Below, piece by piece: positions 1 to 7,489 of a DNA stretch of 21,483 nt. The stretch comes from CAZYVD01 sp964651045 (lineage in GTDB: Bacteria; Zhuqueibacterota; QNDG01; DSAB01), in assembly GCA_964651045.1 (NCBI GenBank), contig CAZYVD010000049.1:1-21483 (forward strand), written 5' to 3'. Numbering within the stretch: position 1 is the first letter of the stretch; every line of letters begins with the position of its first letter. The notes under the pieces are model-generated. The model did not search any database, was not told the origin of the DNA, and saw nothing but the letters and a program-made list of their open reading frames with translations. The translations under genes and the position numbers were made by a program.

Positions 1-72
1 ATAGGTATTACAAAGAATGGATACCGCATGGGCATGAGCCACTGAGGTAAATAATTTGTGATATTTCAACAG

Positions 73-98
73 CGCTGCCAAACTGAAGTTTGGGAACG
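73..98. repeat. REP-like near-palindrome
   Basis: The core CCAAACT-GA-AGTTTGG (78-93) is a perfect 7-bp inverted repeat with a 2-nt loop. Pairing continues outward with mismatches at 77/94 and 75/96 and matches at 76/95, 74/97 and 73/98. It resembles repetitive extragenic palindromes in size and in its 'GTTCCCAAACT' look. Only one copy is present in the window, so repetitiveness is not shown. It has no T-run, so it does not look like an intrinsic terminator. Confidence 0.5.
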
Positions 99-308
99 AG
101 GAGGGTGCTCTGGATAAAGATTTAAACTCATCTTAACTTTCTACATATAGTCTGCAAATTTATAAAGGTAATTTAAAAATATATTTTCAATATTTGGATA
201 TCCATAAATATCAGACCAGTGTGGTTCATCCCTAAAGCATCTAATTTATTTAACTTAATTAATATATAAATATGTGCCTCATCCTAAATGCCCACCATCA
301 GCTTTTTA

Positions 309-337
309 TTGATTTTCTTGATATATATCTTTAAATT
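309..337 (+). promoter_or_regulatory. Weak candidate promoter for the CDP-alcohol transferase gene
   Basis: TTGATT (309-314), a 17-nt spacer, then TAAATT (332-337). Each box matches the sigma-70 consensus at 4 of 6 positions. It lies 26 nt upstream of the ATG at 364 in extremely AT-rich DNA, where such matches arise by chance. An alternative -35, TTGATA at 318-323, has no good -10 partner. Confidence 0.22.
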
Positions 338-363
338 AATTTCGATTTTAATGCGAGCATCGG

Positions 364-1110
364 ATGAATAGAAAAATACATGAAAGATATCTAAGACTCA
401 AAAACAGGAAGGCAAAAGACTGGTGGACCACAACCTTTGGTGATCCGCTCTCCTGGCTGATACTCTCTCTGATTGGTGACTGGAAATTCATAACACCCGA
501 TCGCATTACAATACTTTCATTCTTTTGTAAAATTGGGCCTGCAGCAATGATTCTGTTCAAGGGCCGTCCAGTTGTAATTGCTGCTGCCATCATACTGCAA
601 GTAGGTCAGATACTCGACAGCATGGACGGCAACCTCGCCAGATACAGGGGGATAACATCTCTACAGGGAAGCTTTATTGACAAGATTCTTGATGGCACAG
701 GATTTCTATTCCTATGTTCTTCACTCTCATGGCACATCTATCAAAATGGGGGTGCAGCATATTACCTAATCATGGGGCCACTAACTGCCGGTCTTTATCT
801 ATCAATATGCTATATGTACTGGGTCACGGCATTTGCCGAACTACAGAAGAGTGGAGACGTGAAAAAGACAAGGGTAGAAAGAAATGTAAAATCTATATCA
901 GATATTCCCCTGTGGAAATACATCATAAAGGGGCAGAAAAAGATTTTAAAGTTCAACCAGGCCGACTTTTATTTCTGGATTGGTCTTGGATTAATAATCA
1001 ATCATCCAGAAATAGTTCTATGGATTCTATTTGTAATGCTGCTCAAAAAGACCATAAGAAGATTCTTTGTACGAAGAAAACAGTTAATTAAATTAGAAAG
1101 AGAATACTAA
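364..1110 (+). CDS. CDP-alcohol phosphatidyltransferase family membrane protein
   Basis: This 248-residue protein carries the complete family signature: D85-x2-D88-G89-x2-A92-R93-x8-G102-x3-D106-x3-D110. These Asp residues bind the metal and the CDP-alcohol in the known family. Such enzymes transfer a phospho-alcohol from a CDP-linked donor to a second alcohol, releasing CMP, in the cytoplasmic membrane. Hydrophobic stretches at about 50-82, 112-125, 130-160 and 203-227 fit a multi-spanning membrane enzyme, and the ends are strongly basic. The GTG start of the next gene lies one base after the stop, so the two are probably co-transcribed. That partner is a cytidylyltransferase, which suggests it makes the donor used here. 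Substrate is unknown: inositol phosphate, glycerol, choline/ethanolamine or a phosphonate head group are all possible. The ATG at 364 has only a weak ribosome site. Confidence 0.85.
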   Translation: MNRKIHERYLRLKNRKAKDWWTTTFGDPLSWLILSLIGDWKFITPDRITILSFFCKIGPAAMILFKGRPVVIAAAIILQVGQILDSMDGNLARYRGITSLQGSFIDKILDGTGFLFLCSSLSWHIYQNGGAAYYLIMGPLTAGLYLSICYMYWVTAFAELQKSGDVKKTRVERNVKSISDIPLWKYIIKGQKKILKFNQADFYFWIGLGLIINHPEIVLWILFVMLLKKTIRRFFVRRKQLIKLEREY

Positions 1111-1111
1111 G

Positions 1112-1852
1112 GTGGAAAAGATTGAACTAGCAGTAATACTTGCCGCAGGCAGAGGCTCTCGGATGCTCTCTGCTACAGAAAAGATACCAAAGTGTCTTAT
1201 AGAGGTAAAAAATGTTCCAATACTTCACCGAATGCTCAATCAACTAAAAGATATAGGAGTAAAAAGGACAATAATAGTTGTTGGCTATTTGGAAGAGAAA
1301 ATAAAAGATTCTGTAGGCACAAGATGGAATGGAATGGAGATAGATTATATTGTTAATGAAAAATGGGCCACTACTAACAATGTTGTATCACTTTATATTG
1401 CAGCAGATGAGATTAAAAACCACTTTTTTCTAATAGAATCGGACATAATAATTTCAGACAATGCCCTCTATCTCATGCAAGAGTTAAACACAGCAGCAGT
1501 AAGCAAATATCTTCCATATATGGATGGAACGGTTGTAGAGCTTGACAGGGATGGCAGAATCACTGCATTTTATTTGAAATCGGATAAGAGAAGACCCGCA
1601 GATCCATCTGCACTATACAAAACAGTCAACATATATTCTTTCGACTTAAACGACTTTAAAAACATAATCGTACCACGTCTGAGAAGACTGGTAGAAGAGA
1701 AAAGAAATAATGTTTATTATGAACTTGCAATCGCCGAGGCAGTTACTGCAGATGAAATAATACTCACGGCTGCCGACTTTTCAGAAATAAAGTGGGCCGA
1801 GATTGATGATAAACGCGATCTAAGAAGAGCAAGAACGATTTTCAGTGGCTGA
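1112..1852 (+). CDS. COG1213-type nucleotidyltransferase (probable CTP:phospho-alcohol cytidylyltransferase)
   Basis: This 246-residue protein has an N-terminal nucleotide-binding loop LAAGRGSRM (residues 10-18), a conserved Lys in KIPK (27), a TTNN segment (87-90), the metal Asp in ESD (111), and a second metal site WAEIDDKRDL (228-237). This is the GT-A-like fold of phosphocholine, inositol-1-phosphate and 2-aminoethylphosphonate cytidylyltransferases. The segment YKTVNIYSF (169-177) and the downstream YYE (202-204) recall the cytidylyltransferases found with phosphonate genes, but no phosphonate gene is in the window. The start is GTG at 1112, one base after the upstream stop, with AAAGAG at 1097-1102 as a plausible ribosome site. 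Its neighbour is a CDP-alcohol transferase, so activation then transfer is the natural reading. A hexose-1-phosphate nucleotidylyltransferase role is less likely because of the TNN and EID motifs. Confidence 0.82.
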   Translation: MEKIELAVILAAGRGSRMLSATEKIPKCLIEVKNVPILHRMLNQLKDIGVKRTIIVVGYLEEKIKDSVGTRWNGMEIDYIVNEKWATTNNVVSLYIAADEIKNHFFLIESDIIISDNALYLMQELNTAAVSKYLPYMDGTVVELDRDGRITAFYLKSDKRRPADPSALYKTVNIYSFDLNDFKNIIVPRLRRLVEEKRNNVYYELAIAEAVTADEIILTAADFSEIKWAEIDDKRDLRRARTIFSG

Positions 1853-1855
1853 CCC

Positions 1856-2383
1856 TTATAGGCTCTTCTTTATATCTCTCTTATACAATCTTCTCATCTC
1901 CCTGAACACATCATTATAAACGCCCTGCTTAAAGTCTGGAAAACTCCATGGATAGGGATAAAAATCTCCCTTTTCCCAGCGAAGAGTCAAATCGGCCCAG
2001 ATGCCATCTTTCAGGTAGATCTTCTGCCCATTGTATTTTGCAGATGCAAGAACTACCTTATCATAATCCATATATCCTGAATCTATATTGACTCTTCTTT
2101 TTCCTTTGATGGATATCCGCTCTTCTATGGAATTTGTCCTTAGTTTAATATTTGCAAGATCTGCCGGATCTATAAGCTTCTCGAATGAAATAAAGATACG
2201 GTAGATCGGCCTACCCATCTCCTCAACATAATAATCGCTTACCTTAAATTCAAAATTACGGCTCCTAAAATCTATTGTTCCAAATTCTTTCTCCAGTAGG
2301 TTCAAACCATCATTCAATAGATTCTCATCGCTGTAAAGAATGCCTGCAAAGAGCTTAACTGGATGTGGCTTATTGGGTTTCAA
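1856..2383 (-). CDS. DUF4416 family protein
   Basis: About 175 residues when started at the TTG at 2383. The body matches DUF4416 from memory: an early VKLFAGILYS, then EKEFGTIDF, SDYYVEEMG, ISFEKLIDP, RRVNIDSGY, IYLKDGIWADLTL and PWSFPDF. Its biochemical function is unknown. Start choice: an ATG at 2506 is in frame but would overlap the upstream gene by 107 nt and add 41 residues, rich in Trp and Arg, that are translated from that gene's other frame. No ATG or GTG exists in frame between. TTG at 2383 places the protein start where the family normally begins (KPNKPHPVKLF) and lies 16 nt after the upstream stop. AGGAG sits at 2396-2400, with a rather long 12-nt spacer. It is the last gene of the minus-strand run and ends 3 bp from the oppositely directed gene. 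Confidence 0.85.
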   Translation of the reverse strand: MKPNKPHPVKLFAGILYSDENLLNDGLNLLEKEFGTIDFRSRNFEFKVSDYYVEEMGRPIYRIFISFEKLIDPADLANIKLRTNSIEERISIKGKRRVNIDSGYMDYDKVVLASAKYNGQKIYLKDGIWADLTLRWEKGDFYPYPWSFPDFKQGVYNDVFREMRRLYKRDIKKSL

Positions 2384-2395
2384 ATCTTCTCTAAT

Positions 2396-2400
2396 CTCCT
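2396..2400 (-). promoter_or_regulatory. Ribosome binding site deciding the DUF4416 start
   Basis: AGGAG on the minus strand, immediately after (and sharing one base with) the TGA of the acetyltransferase gene. It lies 12 nt upstream of the TTG at 2383, the only reasonable in-frame start here. The spacing is long, so an unusual ATT at 2395 cannot be excluded. Confidence 0.45.
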
Positions 2401-3266
2401 CACTTTTTTGGGACCCACAGACCCATCTCCTTTCTACGCTGAAGATTGAACTGTAATGCAGATAGTGCCTCCTCCACCAATTCAGGAGGAATGCCAAATA
2501 CCTCATTTATTCTGAGATGATAATCGGACTTAATATTGAAATTTCTCTTGCCGTTAAAAAAACTCTCCCTCATGAAGGTCTTGTGCACATATATTCTTCT
2601 GTTCTCCTCAACCTTATTTATACAAATTCCATTCATTGTTTTCCAGCCAAAAGAGTCGAGCCAGTGTTGAAAGAACTCTTCATCTGAGACAGGTCTGTCT
2701 TTGAATCTGTACCGCCACTTCATGCCGCTGTAGTCGAATGTGTACAGATCGTACAGATTCTGTGCTGCGTAAGCTACTAACCTTATTCCAGTAAATTCTG
2801 CCTTATATGTGACTTCCCTCTCCTGGCTCAAATTCAGCGGATGATTGACTAAATAACCAGGGTCAACAAGAAATTTCTCTCCATCCAGTAAAACAACAAG
2901 CGCACAGTGCACATTTTTACCCCATCGCATGTCTGCCATCACCGGATAACAACCAAAACCAAGGGTCTTAAGGATTATCTGAAGAAAATTGGTAAGAGAG
3001 AAGCAAGTGCCGCCAAGACGGTTTTTTAGATACCCTTCCATTATCTCATCTGGAAGCCTTATCCTGTAGATATCATCATGGTGATTTTTGTATTTGATAA
3101 TCTTGCTTATATTCTCATAAGGTATATTTGAAAAATTGTGGAGTACTTCCTTCAGCAGCTCAATTCCAGCCCTTTTCTGAGAGATGGAAAAATGATTAAT
3201 AAAACTGTTTACGGCATCCCTGTAATGGGAGGGATCCATTATTGAAATGACCGATTCATTGCTCAT
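2400..3266 (-). CDS. Arylamine N-acetyltransferase-like protein
   Basis: A 288-residue protein with the Cys-His-Asp triad of the NAT family in the right order: Cys88 in GGTCF, His120 in NVHCALVV, and Asp135 in FLVDPGY. The N-terminal IPYENISK (48-55) matches the family's 'iPFEN' helix. Length is normal for NAT (about 260-290). Known members move an acyl group from CoA to an aromatic amine or hydrazine through the Cys; some relatives act in natural-product assembly. The C-terminal third is divergent, so the acyl donor and acceptor are unknown. ATG at 3266 is chosen over the TTG directly before it; neither has a clear ribosome site. It follows the hybrid kinase by 11 nt and is probably read through from it, but nothing in the sequence ties its activity to signalling. 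Confidence 0.82.
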   Translation of the reverse strand: MSNESVISIMDPSHYRDAVNSFINHFSISQKRAGIELLKEVLHNFSNIPYENISKIIKYKNHHDDIYRIRLPDEIMEGYLKNRLGGTCFSLTNFLQIILKTLGFGCYPVMADMRWGKNVHCALVVLLDGEKFLVDPGYLVNHPLNLSQEREVTYKAEFTGIRLVAYAAQNLYDLYTFDYSGMKWRYRFKDRPVSDEEFFQHWLDSFGWKTMNGICINKVEENRRIYVHKTFMRESFFNGKRNFNIKSDYHLRINEVFGIPPELVEEALSALQFNLQRRKEMGLWVPKK

Positions 3267-3277
3267 CAAATATCTAT

Positions 3278-6160
3278 TTACTTATTGGATTCGATTACCT
3301 CTTTAACGCTGCGGAGAAGATCGATCAGGGCATAGGGTTTCTGAAGAAAATGAAATCCCTTCTCCTGTATTAGTGGCCACTGCGATTTATGATCTGTGTA
3401 GCCACTGGTCAATAAAATCTTCAAGTCAGGATTTTTCTTCAGTAGTCGTTCCACCAGATCTATTCCAGTAATATCTGAGAGGACAACATCGCTGAATATC
3501 AGATCAAACCTGCCCCCCTCTGTATCAAACACACTAAGTGCCTCGTTAGCATCAGATGCTGCAAAGACAACGTAGCCGCTCTTCCTGAGTGCCCTCATAG
3601 AAAATTCACGAACACTGATCTCATCCTCTACAACAAGAATCCTCTCACCACTTCCCTTCAATTCATCAACAGAGATGAATCTTCTCGTTTCCTCCTCCGG
3701 TTTTACTCCGATAGCAGGCAGAAAGACTTTAAAGGTTGTTCCTTTTCCGAGCTCACTGTAGACATTGATCCACCCCTTATGCTGTTTAAGAATTCCATAT
3801 ACAACCGAAAGCCCGAGCCCCGTTCCCTTGACCGGCCCCTTAGTGCTGAAGAAGGGCTCAAAAATGTGGATTAAATGATCTTCTGCTATTCCTGTACCTG
3901 TATCTTCAACCACTATCTGGATAAATTTACCCGGCCTTGCCTCTGAATTGTTTTGGCAATAAAACTTATCCACAACAACATTCTTTGTCTTTATGGTTAA
4001 TCTTCCCCCAGCAGGCATTGCATCCCTGGCATTAAGAATCAGATTCATTATAACCTGCTCCATTGTGCTCCTGTCAGCATTTACAGTCCATAGATCTTGC
4101 TGCATTTCTGTACGTATCTCGATGTTCTCTCCAATCAATCTTTCCACCATGCCCATGAGACTCTTAATTATCTTGTTGAAGTCAACAGGAATATACTCCA
4201 TGGGATGTTTACGACTGAAGAGTAGAAGCTGTCTTGTAAGATCTGCCGCCCTTACAGCAGTCTCTTTTGTCTCCTTTAATTCCAGGTATGCAGGATGATT
4301 TGTGCTGATCTGACTCATTGCCATCTCTGTACATCCCTGAATGGCAGTAAGCATATTATTAAAATCGTGGGCTATTCCCCCAGCAAGTATACCTATTGCC
4401 TCCATCTTCTGGGCATGATGAAGCTGTTCCTGAATCTTCTCCCTTGCCTTCTCTGCCTGCTTCCTTCTAATTGCAATGGCAATCTGACCAGAAACAAAGT
4501 TTAGTATATTCAAATGTTTATCAGTATAGAGTTCAGGATCTGTATAACTCTGCACAACAACTGCTCCAATGACCTCATCTTTTAACCTCAATGGTACACC
4601 GAGCCATACTTCTGCCTTTGAACCAACAATTTCGATCTCACCCTTTCTTGCAAGCTCTTCAATGTCCTTCTTCCTCAAAAGAAGAGGTTTGTTGTTTTTT
4701 ATTACATAAGAAGTGAGAGTCTTTCCTGCTGGATAGCTGCTAAAGTTATCTCTCTCGTCATTAAAGTATGCCAGAGAGAGCGTCTCATCCTTTTTATCAT
4801 ATAGAACAACAAAGAAATTCCTTGTATCCAGAACCTTACCAAGATACTTCTGCACAGATTCTATTAATTGATTCATATCTTCTGTGGTATTTACTGCTTG
4901 TGTTATCTTGTAGAGAACCTTCTGAAGCTTTTCCGCCTCTTTGCGTTCCGTGATATCCTGAATGGATCCATCAATATACTCAATTTCATTCTTATCATTT
5001 AAAAATACTCTTCCCGTATCCTGAATCCAAATCTTCTTTCCATTTCTGGTTTTAAACTGTAACTCATCGTGCACTACACCACCCTCCCTTTTCCACCTCT
5101 CAATCTGCTGCTCTCTGTGCCGAGGATCAATATAAAAGTCTGCTGCCGAACACTTCATGAGCTCATCTACACTGTCGTATCCCAATATTTCGGCAAGGGC
5201 AGGATTTGCATGAATAAACCTTCCATCCTTTGTTGTACGATATATACCAATAGGCAGCTGATCTGTTAATGAACGGTGCTCTTCCTCGCTTTCACGAAGT
5301 TTCTCTTCAGCAGCCTTCTGTTCAGTTACATCTCTTATCATTCCAATCAATTTGATTCTCTTATTTCCAAGTGTTGCAGTGTTGGCCTCAAAATATCTAA
5401 AACTACCATCGCTCGTTTTAACCCTGAAACTAAATTTGTCCGGGCTCTTTTTGCCTTCTTTCCAGTCCTTTATTATCTTTGAAACTCTTTTCCTGTCCTC
5501 ATCATCAATCTTTTCAATAGAATCAAAACTTCTTCCCTTTATCTGTTCTAAACCATATCCAAATATTCTCTCCATATAGGGATTTATATATTCAAATCCA
5601 CCGCTACCATAGATAAATATCCCGTCAAGCAGACTTTCAATGAGAATCCTGTATTTCTCCTCCAGTTTCCTCAATCTCTTCTCTGTTTTCTTCCGTTCAA
5701 TAATCTCTCTTTCCAGATCCGCAGTTCTCTCTTTTATCAACTTTTCAAGATTATTTCGATAATTCTGAAGCTCAATCTTATTCTCCTTATGACGAACCGC
5801 ATTTTCAACTGTTACCTGTATTCTATTTAAATAGCCCCCGTCAACATCCTTTACTAAATAATCATATGCTCCAGATTTTATTGCCTTTACAGCAACATTC
5901 TCATCCCCCTGTCCTGTTATGATTATAAAGGGTGTATCTTTAAAATCACCAAACAGGTCGAATGCAGTCCCATCTCGCAGCCTGTAATCTACCAATATCA
6001 CATTGAACATAGAATTCTTCAGAATATTCCCTGCCTCCCCGACCGATTCTGCAATCACATATTCATAATCCAGACCATTATTTTCTATGTATCTTTTAAA
6101 CATATCCTGATCGATCTTGTCGTCCTCAATCAACAGTATTCTATATCTTTTCTTATTCAT
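3278..6160 (-). CDS. Hybrid sensor histidine kinase, REC-PAS-PAS-GAF-HisKA-HATPase-REC
   Basis: This 960-residue soluble protein has no membrane segment. Domains in order: receiver (about 6-122; Asp58, Thr82, Lys104), coiled coil (125-170), PAS (168-285), PAS (292-408), GAF (about 425-570), HisKA with His598 in GGIAHDFNN, HATPase_c with the N box NLILNARDAM (706-715), DTGTGI (753-758) and GTGLGLS (779-785), and a second receiver (839-957; Asp891, Lys941). A receiver at both ends means it can accept phosphate from an upstream kinase and pass it to its own C-terminal receiver. GAGG lies about 6 nt before the ATG. It follows the REC-HisKA_2 kinase by 32 nt, and the first roughly 165 residues of the two align without gaps, including the coiled coil. 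There is no effector domain, so a downstream His-phosphotransfer partner would be needed for output. Confidence 0.93.
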   Translation of the reverse strand: MNKKRYRILLIEDDKIDQDMFKRYIENNGLDYEYVIAESVGEAGNILKNSMFNVILVDYRLRDGTAFDLFGDFKDTPFIIITGQGDENVAVKAIKSGAYDYLVKDVDGGYLNRIQVTVENAVRHKENKIELQNYRNNLEKLIKERTADLEREIIERKKTEKRLRKLEEKYRILIESLLDGIFIYGSGGFEYINPYMERIFGYGLEQIKGRSFDSIEKIDDEDRKRVSKIIKDWKEGKKSPDKFSFRVKTSDGSFRYFEANTATLGNKRIKLIGMIRDVTEQKAAEEKLRESEEEHRSLTDQLPIGIYRTTKDGRFIHANPALAEILGYDSVDELMKCSAADFYIDPRHREQQIERWKREGGVVHDELQFKTRNGKKIWIQDTGRVFLNDKNEIEYIDGSIQDITERKEAEKLQKVLYKITQAVNTTEDMNQLIESVQKYLGKVLDTRNFFVVLYDKKDETLSLAYFNDERDNFSSYPAGKTLTSYVIKNNKPLLLRKKDIEELARKGEIEIVGSKAEVWLGVPLRLKDEVIGAVVVQSYTDPELYTDKHLNILNFVSGQIAIAIRRKQAEKAREKIQEQLHHAQKMEAIGILAGGIAHDFNNMLTAIQGCTEMAMSQISTNHPAYLELKETKETAVRAADLTRQLLLFSRKHPMEYIPVDFNKIIKSLMGMVERLIGENIEIRTEMQQDLWTVNADRSTMEQVIMNLILNARDAMPAGGRLTIKTKNVVVDKFYCQNNSEARPGKFIQIVVEDTGTGIAEDHLIHIFEPFFSTKGPVKGTGLGLSVVYGILKQHKGWINVYSELGKGTTFKVFLPAIGVKPEEETRRFISVDELKGSGERILVVEDEISVREFSMRALRKSGYVVFAASDANEALSVFDTEGGRFDLIFSDVVLSDITGIDLVERLLKKNPDLKILLTSGYTDHKSQWPLIQEKGFHFLQKPYALIDLLRSVKEVIESNK

Positions 6161-6192
6161 CTGTTCCTCTGATATATAAACCGCACAAACAA

Positions 6193-7431
6193 CTACTTTG
6201 CTATGCTGAATCTAATCTTAAATTTAGTTCCCCCATTCCTCTCCACTTCGATCCTTCCTCCTAATTGATCCTCCCCAAGAATGTGAACCAGACTCAGTCC
6301 CATAGACTTTGATTCTCTTAAATTTATATCTTCTGGTATTCCTATTCCATTGTCCTGAACGATTAGTTCAACATCTTCTTTGTCTATCAATCTAAGCACG
6401 ATATCTATCCTTCCCTCCCCTTTCCATGACGGTGGAAATGCATATTTTAGGGAATTTGTTACGAGCTCGTTAACAATCAAACCGCAGGGAATTGCATAAT
6501 TTATCTCAATTGGTATCTTTTCAGCCTTGACATTCACCTCTACTTTCAATGAAGAGTTCATATAGGTATGAAACAGATTGGTTGTCAGACTCTTTATATA
6601 ATCGCCAAAATCGATGTTTGCTAAATCTTCAGACTGATAGAGCTTCTCATGAACAAGTGCCATTGTACGGATTCTATTCTGGCTGCTCTTCAATATCTCC
6701 AGGCTATTCTTATCGGTCACCTGACTCGACTGGAGGCGTAAAAGACTCAATATCACCTGCATATTGTTCTTCACTCTGTGGTGTATCTCTTTTAAAAGCA
6801 CCTCCTTCTCCTTAAGCGATTTCTTAACCTGCATCTCGGCCTGAATACGCTCCTTTATCTCTCTCTTAAGATTCTTGTTTGCCTCTCTCAACTCGGCAGT
6901 TCTTTCTTCTACACGCCTCTCAAGCTCATCACGTGCCTTCTTTAAAGACCTCTCAGCCTTTTTTCTCTCAGCAATCTCTCTTTTCAGCTTTTCTGTCCGT
7001 TTCTTTACAAGTTCCTCTAAATGTTCACGATACCTGACAAGTTCATCTTCGGTCTTTTTACGTCTGAGTGCCCTGTCAATCGTAATCTCTATCGTCTTTA
7101 GATAATTTCCATGAATATCTTTTATCAGATAATCGTATGCACCCGACTTCATGGCCTTGACAGCCACCTCCTCGTTGCCCTCGCTGGTTATGAGAATAAA
7201 GGGCAGCCCATTGAGGCTTGGGAATAGATCAAAGGCATTACCATCTGGAAGGATGTAGTCGAGCAGCACGGCATCGAACTCTTCTTTTTTAATCAGCTCC
7301 TTTGCCTCAGCTATGGAACATGCAAACCTGCAACTATATGGCATCTTCTCTTTTTTTACAAATCTTTCAAATGACAGCCGATCTATCTCATCATCCTCGA
7401 CTATTAAAAGTCTTTTCTTTGCCTTGCTCAT
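6193..7431 (-). CDS. Receiver-histidine kinase, REC-coiled coil-HisKA_2-HATPase
   Basis: This 412-residue cytoplasmic protein starts with a receiver (about 6-120; Asp58 in LLDYILPDG, Thr82, Lys104). A long charged signalling helix (125-210) contains two similar heptad-rich units (around 136-165 and 168-205). The kinase core is HisKA_2: EIHHRVKNN at 215-223, where His218 aligns with the phospho-acceptor. The ATPase has the N box NELVTNSLKYAF (321-332) and DNGIGI (360-365), with a short, divergent G2 region (SKSMGLSLV). In this kinase class the phosphate usually goes to a separate response regulator. The N-terminal receiver probably gates kinase activity, so it may work as a relay between kinases. 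No good ribosome site is seen at the ATG; the upstream 58-nt gap is AT-rich with the palindrome AATATTAATATT. Confidence 0.92.
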   Translation of the reverse strand: MSKAKKRLLIVEDDEIDRLSFERFVKKEKMPYSCRFACSIAEAKELIKKEEFDAVLLDYILPDGNAFDLFPSLNGLPFILITSEGNEEVAVKAMKSGAYDYLIKDIHGNYLKTIEITIDRALRRKKTEDELVRYREHLEELVKKRTEKLKREIAERKKAERSLKKARDELERRVEERTAELREANKNLKREIKERIQAEMQVKKSLKEKEVLLKEIHHRVKNNMQVILSLLRLQSSQVTDKNSLEILKSSQNRIRTMALVHEKLYQSEDLANIDFGDYIKSLTTNLFHTYMNSSLKVEVNVKAEKIPIEINYAIPCGLIVNELVTNSLKYAFPPSWKGEGRIDIVLRLIDKEDVELIVQDNGIGIPEDINLRESKSMGLSLVHILGEDQLGGRIEVERNGGTKFKIRFSIAK

Positions 7432-7489
7432 TTTCTTTTACCAAAAAATGGCCAGTTTAAAATATTAATATTAAAACCAATAATCAACA

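Larger units (their letters stand above)
1..363. other. AT-rich non-coding leader
   Basis: No convincing complete gene lies here. The first 50 bases can be read as a 15-codon open tail ending in TAA at 48-50, possibly the end of a gene beyond the left edge. A near-palindrome lies at 73-98. From about 120 onward the DNA is very AT-rich and includes a perfect 10-bp palindrome, TGGATATCCA, at 195-204, flanked by ATATTT (190-195) and AAATAT (206-211). A weak promoter candidate precedes the gene at 364. No tRNA or riboswitch fold was recognised. Confidence 0.6.

Noticed and set aside
1..50. Open 15-codon tail in frame 3 ending in TAA at 48-50, possible 3' end of a gene left of the window
   Set aside because: Too short to recognise, and nothing upstream is visible. 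Kept only as a remark on the leader.
7441..7489. AT palindrome AATATTAATATT between the two kinase genes as an operator
   Set aside because: It contains only A and T in an AT-rich gap, so chance is likely.
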